Assembly: GCA_009869945.1 (NCBI GenBank)
Contig: WIXG01000151.1
Span: 1 to 64,000 of the forward strand
Origin: Mesaphorura yosii
Taxonomy: Eukaryota > Arthropoda > Collembola > Poduromorpha > Tullbergiidae
Length of the DNA stretch: 64,000 bases
Direction of reading: 5' to 3'
Of this stretch, positions 37,179 through 52,591 are shown piece by piece. The number at the start of each line of letters is the position of its first letter. The first letter of the stretch is position 1. A model generated the notes under the pieces. The model was not told where the DNA came from. It searched no databases and saw only the letters and a list, made by a program, of their open reading frames with translations. The position numbers were made by a program, and so were the translations under genes.

Positions 37179-39939
37179 ATGGGTAGGTCAAAATCGAAGC
37201 TCGACGATGCCGCAAGGCATAATGTGGACAACGGAGATGCCCGGCCTGGAGCCAGAGCTCACTCAAAGCCCCCGAAGCAACTCCAAATGAGCCACGAACT
37301 CGCCTACCTCTCATCCATTGAGGAACAAATCACGAAATGCTTAAAGAACCAAGTAAACTATAAAGATGGAAAGTTGAAACTACGATATTGACTGATTTGA
37401 GTGGTATTTACCATTTGCGTTCAGCAGATTCAACAATCGAGCACCAATCTCTCGTCGAAGGAGGTTGAGCATCACGCGTCGGAATTGTTTGAGACGCTTG
37501 CGGACGACACGCCATCGATACCGCTTTCACAAGACCGCCATCAATCTCACGACCCTTCTTTCATTGATTTTTATTTCAGGATGTCCATGAGCCCTGCAGC
37601 TTGCAAAGCTTAGCATCTTGGTCTTCGACGAACGTAACACCTCGAAGTATTCTGGGAATCGAAACTATGTCTCCGTCGCTAAAGACGTTTGAGTACATTC
37701 CGCATAAGTATGGAACGATTTCCCAGACAGGATTTACGCTAAGAAACGACGACACAGTTCGAGTCAGCAAGCTCAGTTTGAGGGTAATACGTCCATGTCG
37801 ATGCATTGTCTGAAAATTGCTTGAACACATTTCAAATGCCAAATGCTGTGACAGGCCAACGCTTCTTGCTCAGAAATTTCTTCCCTGACGAGTGTTGGAT
37901 CCACCGATCCGACCAGAACCAATTCTCCTGCATGTTTGGAACCTTTTTCTGTGAAGAAGTACTGGACTACAGAAGAAAACCTCCAACGGTAAACCACAAA
38001 ATCTCAAGCTAGTAAACTTCAAAGTTGACTAGTTTGTCCCACCAGGTTTGGTTTGCCAGCGCACTTATTCCAGCATCTTTGGAAAACGGGCACGCAAACG
38101 TCCTTAAGAAAGCCAATCGTGAGGCCATGGAGTGAGAAACAAGAACAGTTAAATGTCCAATGGAGACGACGCAAAGCAAAGCTTCCAGAATATTCGCTGA
38201 GAAAAAGTATTCCGAACATTTGTCTTATGGACACAGAGAACAAGAAAAATGGAATTCCAGTCCGTGAAGCAACAAGTCTCAAGACATTACAATTCGTGGT
38301 TGCACACGGGTCCAATGAAAATTGTGCCGCCGACTCGAAGACCGTGGATGACAATGCCGACGAAATTCGTTCAGACTCGAATCAAACAAAAAAAATTGAT
38401 ACAGAATTAGAGAACAATAACAATGGTGCTCTGCCACGTCAAGTTCACTTCCTGGAGATAACCTCGGGAAGTCGATGTAAGCCGACTGATTACATAAACA
38501 TTTCACTCGGGCAACCCGGAACTGTGGCTGGCAATGAATTGGAAAACAAGGGAGCATTGAGTTTATTGCCTCTCCTGTGGTACAAAATGGACACTAATGA
38601 AGACCCAAATCGGCACTTCTCTCGTGACCACAAAAGCACTCATGACAGCTACACTCAAATGCTGATTCAATGGATCGAAAATGAGTCGGACCGGACGACC
38701 GGGCCGACAGAACAAAATTTTGCGCGAAATGCCAAACCGATATGTCCACTTTCCATTCAGAAATTTTTATTTAAGCACCGAAAAGTAAGGCCTGAAATTC
38801 AACGAAAGTGCTCTGAAGGCTTAGAAAACAGAAAAAGCACAAAAAACAACGCCGAATGCAATGTTCAAAGAGATAGCGACAGACAGCGTAGATTAGAATG
38901 CAATCAAGTATTTAGCGTGCATATTTCTGCCAAAGAATTCGATTCGGAAGAAAGGATTCTGATGGCACAAGTAGTGGAGGGTTTTTTTGCGAAAGCGAAA
39001 CGGGACAACAGCACAACGATGGACAATTTTAACAACAAGTTGAACAAGCAAATGATTGACGCTGGGGTTTCCACAACCTGTCTTCCGCCGTCGCTGAACT
39101 CGAACGCTGACTCCGAGAAACGGAAGACTCCGGTAAAACCAAATCTCAAGCCCGGGCCTCAAGTGTCAGAAATATTTCACAAGTATCGGTTTGACCAAAC
39201 ACCCAGCACGACAGCCACGGGGGCTTTGGAAGACTCAGAACACATTTGGACCTCCCTCATGTCACAGCCACGAAAAAGGAAGGTGTCGAAGTATAATGCT
39301 TCGCCAACACCTACGCCAATTCCATTGAGCGGCCGCGCCGCGGCAGAGGAAACTGAGCAGGGATCGGGGCCCGGAAGCAAAGAACACAAACCCGAAGCAA
39401 ATATTTCAGATAAAAGCAACGCACCCAGATACGACTTTGTGGTGGGACCACCGCTAAGGCGTGGGAAACAAGCTTCCGCCTGGGCCAGCAAGCTCATTCC
39501 AAAATGGTTCCGTAAGCCAAAATCCGTAACAATCAAATCTTCTTCAGAAACGGCAGTTGGTCGTCAAAATAAACCCGAGAAGGAACAATCCACGTGCCAA
39601 ATTAAAAATAGTCAATCCATTCAAACCCCAAGCGGTGTCGGTGCTAACAGCGAAGTAAGGGAGAAATTATGGGAGTCGAGATGTCCAGTGGAAAAGTCTC
39701 CTATCATGGATTATTATGTAAGAATGGGTATTACATTCGTTAAAAATCAAATAGTCCATTTCTATTTTATTTTTGTATCGTCCCATGAGAAGAATGGAAC
39801 AAGTCCCAGCAGGAAGGAGTCCGTGTCGTCGATAAAAAGAAAGCACGTACCATTGCTTTTGCTGGATTGCTCGAAACTTACGGATAGTGGTATTTCCATC
39901 TCTCTTGCCAATTATTCCAACTTCTTGATAAAACGTTAA
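37179..39939 (+). CDS. Large orphan protein, no recognised domain
   Basis: Model: exon 1 37179-37352 (MGRSKSKLDDAARHNVDNGD, helical ELAYLSSIEEQITKCLKNQ); exon 2 from 37425 or 37428 to about 37463 (donor weak); exon 3 37580-37783 (SILGIETMSPSLKTFEYIPH, KYGTISQTGFTLRNDD); exon 4 37855-37988 (SLTSVGSTDPTRTNSP); then a long exon from 38046. Phases agree across the 37854 and 38045 acceptors, which shows that the long frame begins at a splice site, not at its first start-like codon. The 1.7-kb exon is polar, rich in Lys, Ser, Asn and Glu, and probably largely disordered. It has basic patches (RKVRPEIQRK, KLIPKWFRKPKSV) and a folded-looking stretch (FDSEERILMAQVVEGFFAKA). At 39717 a good donor GTAAGA offers a different end; otherwise the frame stops at 39939. 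Nuclear or cytoskeletal scaffolding is possible, but no function can be assigned. Confidence 0.62.
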
Positions 39940-40271
39940 AAATTGGTTTATTCATTTAGAAACACTGCGCTTTCTGAGCTTGGCGAAGCCCTTAACAAGT
40001 ATGTCTACATTGCGCCTGACAAAAACAACCTCCATCAGGAATGTGGAAAGGACTGAGAACAAGACAGTTAAGTTTTGACTTTTGGTACTTATTAAACGAT
40101 AGCTAACACAAAAATGCCAAACCTATTAATACTGAACACTCAACCCTGATTCTTTTAAATTGACTACCCGTTGATCCTTTCATCTTCTACTTTCGTCTTA
40201 AACATTATTATCTTTTTTGTTTTACATTTTGGAGCAATTACGAGGGACGTTCATTTAGAAAGATTCTTCTT
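39940..40271. other. Convergent 3' space, possible last exon of the orphan gene
   Basis: After the acceptor TTCATTTAG a frame from 39960 to the TGA at 40054-40056 reads NTALSELGEALNKYVYIAPD then KNNLHQECGKD and could be a terminal exon of the upstream gene. The rest is AT-rich 3' flank shared with the zinc-finger gene. Confidence 0.35.
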
Positions 40272-41848
40272 TCACTGGTTCCATTTGCTGTCTTCCTGAT
40301 CGAGCTGGAATCCGACTTCGAATTTCGTGTTTGTGTCAGGATTGACTTCGTGTGGATGATATCTGAAACAATGTATTCTTCGCAACCAATCCGCTGTGAG
40401 CTTACATGGACAGTAATAGCAACTGAAGGCTCCGTCGCCGTGATTACGCTACAAGTAGCAGAAAAACGATGAATTAACCACACGTTGAGGAAGTGATTTT
40501 AGTTCTAGTATAATCGTCTTGTGACAAAATACCTTACCTTCACATGCTTCACTAACGCGCTGCTCCAACGGAAACTTGCAGCACATTTGTTACAAGTTAA
40601 TGGCTTCTCTCCAGTGTGTATGAACATATGATTTCTAAATAGGGTAATTTTAATTCGTTAAGTATGAATAATAACAATTCCTTTTGTTTTCGGTTACCTT
40701 AATGTGACTCGAGAAGAATATGTTCTCTTACATATGTGGCAGTCGAAGTTTTTCGTATTATGATGAATAGCTTTCAAGACAATCGACCGATCAATTCTGT
40801 TCTGAACTGAGTATTTCGATGAGAAGGATAATTTAATCTTGATAGAACTATGTTTGTACTTTCTTGGAACCGATGCAGATCGTTTAATACCGTACGCTTT
40901 TTTTGACAGTTCAGGAGTCTCGGTTATTTCCTCCACTTTGGTAGGTTGGATTGGATCAATTTTGTTCCCAATTAAGTTTACATCGTGGTAGAACGTCAAA
41001 TGGCTTTGCAGCCCACGCTCTGTCTCAAATCGGCATGGGCAAAATTTGCAGCAGTTTTGGTATGATGGATCATGGCTCTTCTGTGAAACACAATTAAACG
41101 AGATAAATTAACCAAAAGTGAATACACTCCGTGCGACTGCAATCATTATGTACCTTTATGTGCCTAACACAATATTGTTTCTTCTTGAACGTAGCCCCGC
41201 ATATCTTGCATTTTTCTCGTCTCTGATTCTGGTGCACTAAGTGATGGTTCCTTTAAAATTTAAATAGCTTATTACCTTAAGAAAATTCTACTACTTAGGT
41301 TGGTCGAACAGTAATGGCCTTACCGTAGTCCCTTCAGAGAAACCAATACCTAAAAATGAAAAAAAAAACATCCCAAACAATCCCATTAAGCAGGTGAGCA
41401 ATATTTTATACTTACCTTGCGGCAAACCCCACATTGGTAATGGTCCCTTTTTTTGTTAATTATGTCATCCTGGAACTCAAGAGCAACATCTTCATCTGAC
41501 TCGTTCCCATTTCCGATGACTCGGGTCTCGCCATCATCCTCTTCCTCCTCCTGTTCTTCGGAAGTTTCATGCTGAAGATGTTTTTCTTTGTGCGCTATCA
41601 TTTTCTCGCGGGTGAGGCAAGCAAATCCGCAAGGTTTACAAAAGAACCATTCTTCGCCGGTGGGATGTGGTATCAACTGTGCCATTCCTAAAATATTTTA
41701 CACGAACTGAGTGACTATTGGCACTATCTTATTATCACAAATTACACTTACGGCCAGGTGGGTTAACTACGACGCGACCAAGTACTGACCGCTCGTTGAA
41801 GCGCGTCATTCTTTCCCAAACTGGTATCTTCATTAATGGTTCCTCCAT
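40272..41848 (-). CDS. C2H2 zinc-finger protein
   Basis: The start ([20 protein letters not shown]) is in the exon ending at GTAAGTG; the next exon continues [21 protein letters not shown]2H2-type fingers, some degenerate, appear in order: FFCKPCGF...[28 protein letters not shown] with [43 protein letters not shown] with [21 protein letters not shown] with [48 protein letters not shown]. An acidic linker ([14 protein letters not shown]) follows the first finger. Only one canonical TGEKP linker is present, so DNA binding through a sub-array is likely but not certain. It ends at the TGA at 40272-40274 after [10 protein letters not shown]. Short introns interrupt several fingers. It is a probable nuclear transcription regulator with no clear orthologue in mind. 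Confidence 0.85.
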
Positions 41849-44800
41849 TATCGGTTAGTTGAAGTGGACTCCTCGTGGATTCCACCAGGCAGTTCCGCTG
41901 GTTGGTGTTTGCCCCAATTTCTGGCTTCCAACCTAACTTCGGCAGCCACTGCCCACGAATTTACCTGATAGGTAGAAGTGCTTCTTAGAATGGATCAAAA
42001 AAATGTTGCCTATTGTTATTGTTATCTGCGCATCAAATTACCTGAGGTGAGACTGCATCCCTCATTGGACTTCACATTTTGAAAATTCAGTCTATTAATT
42101 TGCGTCTGCATATAAAATTCCGTGAAATGGTAACCTTCCACTGAAAACCACTGCTCCACTTAATCAAGTATGACACATTTATTGATCAAAAAATCAAAAA
42201 ATCAAAATATACTTTTCGCCTCAAGCTACAAGAGCCCGCTCTGTTTACAGTTGAGTTTCGAAAGGTGTATTCATGGCATTCTAAACTCTCATTCCAAGCA
42301 AGTCTCATTTTTCCCGTTGTCCATCGCCCTGGATTTTGATGTCATTACTTTCATCATAGTCTCTCGAGTCCAATAAATTAGTTCATCTTTAATGTTTCCA
42401 TTAAAATAGCTTGCGCTCGGTACGAATTGTCAATGCAGACGTGGAGTATTTATCTCTTGTACTCGTGGAGTAGACAAGTAGCAAGATATCTGCAAGGCAT
42501 AAGTTCCAAGTTCAAGTTCAATGACAAATGTCATTTTCCATTTTCTGTGGAATGCAATGCCAATGGAAAAAAATTAACATTTCATAGCTTCTGGTTAGTC
42601 AGGTAATTTTTCATGATACACATGATGGTTTTTAGGAAGTTATCACTTTATGCTTGCTTCGAATGATTTCTTAAACGATCGAGCATTAACAATGCAATTA
42701 ACCTGACCTTGTAGGTTGTGGCAGACGTTAGAATGACAGAAGATCCGTACGTGTCTTTGCCTTTGCATTTGCCACGCTTTTGTATTAAAGTCAGATTATT
42801 TTTGGAATTCGCATTAATCATCATCGTCTATCGCAAGCTTGTCATTCGCAGTCGGTCGAAGTCTGTAATTCTGTACAGGGCATGCAGAATGCAGTATTTG
42901 CAAAGGACTATAGATCAGAGTATTAGTACATCATCGCCGGGCCCAGCACTTGCATCGTGATTAATCAGAGTGACTGGGACCGGACGAGGTTCTCCGGTCG
43001 GTGAAGTGCAGTATGGCAAGGTGTTCCAAGCTTGAGTTCCGAGAATCGAGTCGCGCCGCAGTCGCTCTGTCTGCCGTATTCGCGTTCGCACTCTTTCTTC
43101 TTTGATTTTCCGTCTCCTTGGCTCATTTGTCCCTGGCAACAGACAACCTCCAATCCAAGTCGACTAGCCGCACCAAGTGTGCCAATTTCAAGAGTGCTGT
43201 CTTGCGGTTCATCAGTTTCGCTATAGCCTGACACCAACTGCTGCTCGCGAATCGTTGCGAAGCACATGTGCCGAGCACAATCAGCTTGGGTAGTCGGTCT
43301 CGTAAGTTACGTGCAAGCTCAAAGAGCAGTCGAGCCGACCGACCCGACGAGAAGCCAGTGTACCACCAACCACGCAAGAGTTGCATTAACTGCACCACAC
43401 ATGGCCTGGCACACGGTGGCTCGGTGGCTCTCAGCAGATAGCAGAATTGGTTCGTACTTTGGTACCCAACTGTGCATGTGTTCAGTCGACACGAGCTCAA
43501 GTACAAGTCTGCGAGTACGTTTCCTCTGCACATGTACGAACGATAGAGCTAGAATAAAAAAGTGGACTTTTCTTTCCTTTATACATCGAGAATAAATTAT
43601 TCCAAAATCCTACAGAGTGCTAAAAGAAGATTTCACTCAAGGTTATGCCAAATGTTGTGGAACGCATTAACAATGCAACACCTTACATTCCGGGGAGGCT
43701 TCATGCTGCTCCTGTTCATGAAGCCTCCGCATGTTCCATGCTTCGATGACTGAATTCGTGTTACATAATTTACCTGATTCATAATTGCAATTTGTTATAG
43801 ACACATGCCGAGCTAAACTTTGTGTTGAATAGAATTCTGCAACTCTTTCAAGCCAACGCGTAACCGTCTATACCGGGGTTTGCCGGTCTCCTTTTCCCAA
43901 TCCATTTTCGCATACTCGAATTATTGCAATTTAGTTATTGCAGTCCTTAAATTATTGCCAAAATAGCATCAAATTGAGTGCATTTTCCCCATGCTGGGTA
44001 ACCGGCTCAATTTTCACGCTCCCGATTTTGTGAAGACACGTGCGCAGGGCGAAAAGTCATTAAAAAGTCTGTGAATGCAATTTTTCAAAGATTTGCACGA
44101 TAAGAGCGGTTAAAGAGCGCAGCGGACCTGACGAGACTATTCCACCAAGCACCAAATTCATGAATTTGAAAGATTGAAGTGCATTAAGATGTGGATCGTG
44201 TGGCAGGGTTAAGCGAGCAGCACCTCGACCGTTACGCAATTTCCTCTGAGTTTTTGTCGTACTTCCCAAGCCACGGGCACGGCGAGCCAGTCGGCGCAGC
44301 GCTCGAAAGGCACACGAGCATAGAGTCAACTGTATTTTGTCCTTTCTGTGCCGCAGTACAAATTATTGCAATTCTTCATCTTCTGCCATCAATAATGTGC
44401 ATGTGTGCTACTAATTATTATGTCTATGATCGTAAGACTGCTAGACTGCGTACCACATTAACATTGCAGAACACAGCGCAGAGGAATACGGCAAAAAAGC
44501 ACTCTTTTCATGATCAGTTCACCCCTTTCACGCTTGGGTCTGTGCCGTGCCTAGCAACAACTGAGCACTCAACTCAACCAACTTTAACTCTTCTGCTTCC
44601 ACAGCTCGACAACGGCACGGCTGGCTGCTGGCTGCTACCACTCAAGCACAGCAACCAAGACAAAGGAAGGCAGCAAAACTGGGATTTAGACTTTTGCACA
44701 CCAAACCAAGTGTATAAAATAGATTCTGCCTGTGCCTGCGTTCGTGGTCGCTGGTGATCATCGTAGACAGAATTATGATCAACTTTTGTGCAGTTTCTAC

Positions 44801-46367
44801 ACGGAGATAGTAGCTGAGCAAACTTAGCAGAGGCAGAGTGCGAGCACAAGGCAGTAGCGCAGATAGGAATGAGAAGTGGCTCAGCTGTGCAAAAGAACCC
44901 TTTGCTGTGAGTTTGGAATAAAGAGAAAGAAAGAATCCTAGAAGAAGAAAGAAAGGCATACACAGTCGAGCGCTGCTCGTACAGAATGGAATTAGATTTT
45001 GCAAGAAGAAGCACATTAAAATCTAGCTGAAAGGATTACGAGCACCGAGCACAGGATCAGGACACAGGACAAAAGGGAATTATCAGCGCAGAGCACAGGA
45101 GTAAGAATTCACAGTCCAGAGAAAGAAAAGTGTAGCACCTCGGGCGCTCCACATCAGGAATTATTGAAAAGTGCAGCAGCCGCATCGCGCAGAGCGAAAA
45201 TTCATGTCATCATCATCGTCAGATAATAAGATTATAAATTATAATTCAATTCTGAAGACGACCACTGCACGCTGTCCTGTGTCTGAACCACTTCGCAGAT
45301 ATATTTAGATTTCTTTTGTGCTGTGAACACTGCAGCTGTGCGGCGGTGCAGAAGATAAGGAACGGTGAATAGTGAATTTCAGTTTTAAGCACATCATCAC
45401 TCATTATTATTACAACTGCTTTATGACTTGCCTTACAACACATTCGATCATATTCCTTTCAGTGTAAAACCAAGACCGTGAAAGACAGGCACTACTTTCG
45501 CAACACCGCTTCTTAACGATGCGACAAATCAAAGATATGAATTAAGAACGGCACGGCAGCAGTTTGATTGTGATTGTGAAAAGGCGATACGTCCGAGTTG
45601 CAAATTGCAAGTGCATTATTACTGCCACTGCGGGCACGGCACAAAGTGAACAGCACGAAAGCTGCGTTTTAACGACACCGTCGCGATTTTATTCAAGAGC
45701 CTTCAACTTGGTGCAGCCTGAAAGCTTCGATTTTATGGACTCGTTAATTTATCACAACTTCAATCATCAGAGATCTGTCACGTCACGGTGGACACAACTG
45801 AAATGTGGACCGCAGAAAATCCGTCGTCGCAGTTGCCATTTTATTACAAGCTGTACTTTTTAAGAGTCGGATGGGACTGGACTTGGTTTCAGTGAATTTG
45901 ATCGTCCTCTGAGTCGTGATGCACAAGTGACTGTTCCAACGATGCAAAAACACTAATCAATTGAGTGATACGTAATTAAGTACCCTAGTTTTAATATGAG
46001 CCCCCACTTGTTAGACTCCAATTCTCCTTAATTTTTGAAAATTAAGGTTGTCTGTACTGAACATCAAGGTGAAACCTCTCTCATTGATTAGGAGCAGTAG
46101 AGATAGTACAAATCCTACGCGTGTAGTCAGCGTCTTCGGATTCGCAAAGTTCCACCGCAATTATAACGAGCCTAAGAACCAACAACGCAACAGTAACCCA
46201 AAGATCATTGACTCAAGAATTACTTTTAAGATAGGTTGTAAGCAATCGATATTAAACACGAATAATTTATTTTGTTAACTTTTCTTGCCTGTTGTATTGT
46301 CACTTGTAGCAAGTAGTGATTCGATGTCAGAGCTTTAAAAGTCATTCGATAATTGTTAATATTTTAG
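41849..46367. other. 4.5-kb intergenic region upstream of PTEN
   Basis: This is the longest stretch without a gene in the window. It contains the divergent upstream regions of the zinc-finger gene and PTEN, and any untranslated PTEN exons should lie here. Small open frames (for example about 43266-43595 and 44191-44757) show no domain or splice logic. Confidence 0.4.
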
Positions 46368-46808
46368 CAATTTAGCGCGATATTTCAAGATAAGATTAGA
46401 TATAAGTTTCCGCACAAGCCGAGTACCTTCGTAGCAGTCACAGTGGAGTCGTTAAAGTCAAAAAAGTGCTGGAAGAAGAGGCTCTCAACTCTGGGATCGA
46501 ATTCGGGGAAGACGCCGCCATACACTGACGGAATTCTGGGCTCTTCCGAAAATGATACGATAAGATGCAAATCGCTGTTCTACTATCAAAATCATCACAG
46601 TACAAGCAGCAGTAGCAAACTGGGTAGCAGCAACAGTAACACCAGCAGCTGTAGTGAAGATATTGATGCAGAATTGCAAGATTCCCAACACAATCAGCAC
46701 CAGCAAGAGCTAACCACGTCCTCGTCGTCCACTGCGTCCTCCACTTCGCCGATCTATCGACATAACTGTAGCAAGGTGGAACCCAAGCTCACAGATTTCT
46801 TTCAAGTG
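46368..46808 (+). other. AUG-less open frame continuous with PTEN (possible N-terminal extension)
   Basis: From just after an in-frame TAG (46365-46367), 147 sense codons run straight into the conserved PTEN AUG without any in-frame ATG. The translated stretch is Ser-rich (SSSKLGSSNSNTSSCSED, TTSSSSTASSTSP) with a basic start (KSKKCWKKR). The TAG also ends TATTTTAG, a credible acceptor, so an upstream exon could supply an AUG; otherwise a non-AUG start would be needed. Confidence 0.5.
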
Positions 46809-50280
<3,472 letters not shown>

Positions 50281-52591
50281 ATGTAACCTTTATTTAAATA
50301 TTTAAAGAAGGCTGCTTTCAGTACAAAAATTCAAAGAAAACTGAAAAATATAAAGTCTATTCGAGAAGATTATAACGATTGTACTTACACACACGGTTGG
50401 GTGGGGAGACAAAGCATGTATGACGAAATATATATTATAAATAAATTTAACAGTGTCTTTTTTACAACAAAAATCCCTTTCAGTGGAGTAATTCGTTCTT
50501 ATTGTCGGTGCGGCAAGATTTTCTTGCTGAATGTTTACTTCTACGCGCCTATAATTGTCATGTGCCATGCTGCTGCAAACTGCAAACGATGCGCCTTTCA
50601 GCTTTTGGCATGTGTCATTAAGATTGTCTATGTCCGCGGCATAAACTGACAGCCTGAGGTATTGATTTTCCACTTGGATTGAATTCCGGCATTTCATTGA
50701 CGTCGTTTCTCATTACTGCACTTTGTGTCAATGAACTTTCATGCTTGGCACTTGGCAGGTTCACAGCAGTAATTGAATTATGGGTGTTTGCGCAATATAT
50801 ACTTTCGGGCTGGACGCATTTGCACATTTCCGTGGAGCCACTGGCCTTGTTAATAACACGATACCAGAAAAAAACTGGAACAGAATTTTTAGAGAACGTC
50901 CCGCTTTAACCTGCTCTTCTGTCGCAATTCACTTTTTATGGAGTGAGAATAAATTGCATGACAGCGCATCGACACATTAAATTAATACCAGCACTTATTG
51001 TGAGGATTGCATGGCACGGCTATTTCATTTTATCATTTCCTTTGTCATTATAATTGAGGCCGGTGCATAAATCAAAAGACAAAGACCCGAAATTGCACAC
51101 AGGCACGGCAAAACAAAGTATTTTTAACTTTTGAGTTTAGCATAGCATTGCATGAATCATGAAGATTCGGCTGCTGCTGCAAGTCATTTTTTGCAATTAC
51201 GCTCTTTCTTTAACTCGTAACAAAGACGATGATGATTCACAATGCCTCTGCCGTCAGCCATCGGCTCACCGTGCCTTCCAAATTACTCTAATGGTTATTT
51301 TGGTTTCACTCTCGAGAGCCCCATTAAACGAAACAAACGATGGCACAGGAACAGCGTGCTGAATTTTAAGGTGTGTGTTTGGCTATTTGGAGTTCGAGAC
51401 CTTCCTCCGAGCCATAACTTCCCAGTCACAGTTGCAGCGCTTCGTTGCTTGAACCTCGCATTTTCTCTGCTGTACTATAATGCTCCGAAGCTGAAGCCTA
51501 AATGCGTCTCGTAATTTTATTGCCGAGTCGAGGCAAAGTAGTCCTCGCGAGTGGGACTGTCGTTGTCCCCGCTGCCCTAAAGATAGTGAGTTGATCCGAG
51601 CCAGACACGTAGTGATTCGAGAAAATGCACTTTGTTATGATTATAAAGTTTTTATAGTAATAATAATAAAATATAGAATGCGAGTCAAATATGAGGAATA
51701 ACGGTGAGTTGACACACATTTTGAATAATGTACGCTACCGTCAACACCGAACGCAGCAGGCCGGCCTCACCGTGACATGACTACGACTATGACTTTGACT
51801 GTTGCTTCTGCTGCTGCTGCTGCTGCTGCAGTGAGTCTGAGTTTGTTGTAGTCGTCTTGATCTTAATGCAGTCCAGTTCTACTTTAGAACAGAGCGAAGG
51901 AGACAACAAACCCACGACTCTTTTTAAAATCAAAAGGTACACCGAGACAATAACTGCTTTCGCAGGCACGACGGGCCGAGACGATGAAGATATTGATGAG
52001 GAGATGATAATGGCAATGGTAATGGTGACTTCTCTCCTCCAACTTCAATTTAAACCTTTTAAGAACCCGACTTGGACTTGGACTTTGTTGTAATAATTGT
52101 TGTATTGTGTAAATGTTATTGTTGCTGTTATTATGAACAAACGCTGCTGCTGCGGCTGCCGTGCATCGGCTTTCGACTACTGCTGTCTTGCCTCGTCTCG
52201 TTGTTGTGTACCTGTCGTTTTCTTCCTTCGAAACTTGTAAAAGTTAAAGAAATCTTTTTATTTTTACTGTACATGCGAGCGACTCATCTCGTGTCTCGCG
52301 ACCGCGCTAGGTCTCTTCATTCTCATCTGTTCAACACTCCGCAAATGTCAAAAGTGCATCACAGGAAGTGAAAAGTGCAATTTGGTGAAGCGCTCTTGTC
52401 ACCGGTGCGGCCGGTGCGGATGAAGTAAATAATCCGTGTCAGTGACAGTGCAGTGCGGTGCAAAGTTCGAGGTTCTGTCTTGCCTGCGAGAAAAATCGCA
52501 ACCGAAGCCGAATTTTTCCATTATCTCGTGCCAAACGAAGCCCTCCTCTGCAATGCGTTTTCAAAAGTTATTATTAGCATTTTATACATAA
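50281..52591. other. 2.3-kb intergenic region between PTEN and the Spaetzle-like gene
   Basis: PTEN 3' flank followed by the upstream region of the Spaetzle-like gene. A (CTG) run of about seven units lies at 51808-51829. Small frames at about 51159-51362 and 51242-51514 have no support. Confidence 0.4.

Noticed and set aside
37806-38012. Frame reading FPDECWIHRSDQNQFSCMFG in the orphan gene
   Set aside because: The other frame (SLTSVGSTDPTRTNSP) joins in phase on both sides through good splice sites; this frame does not.
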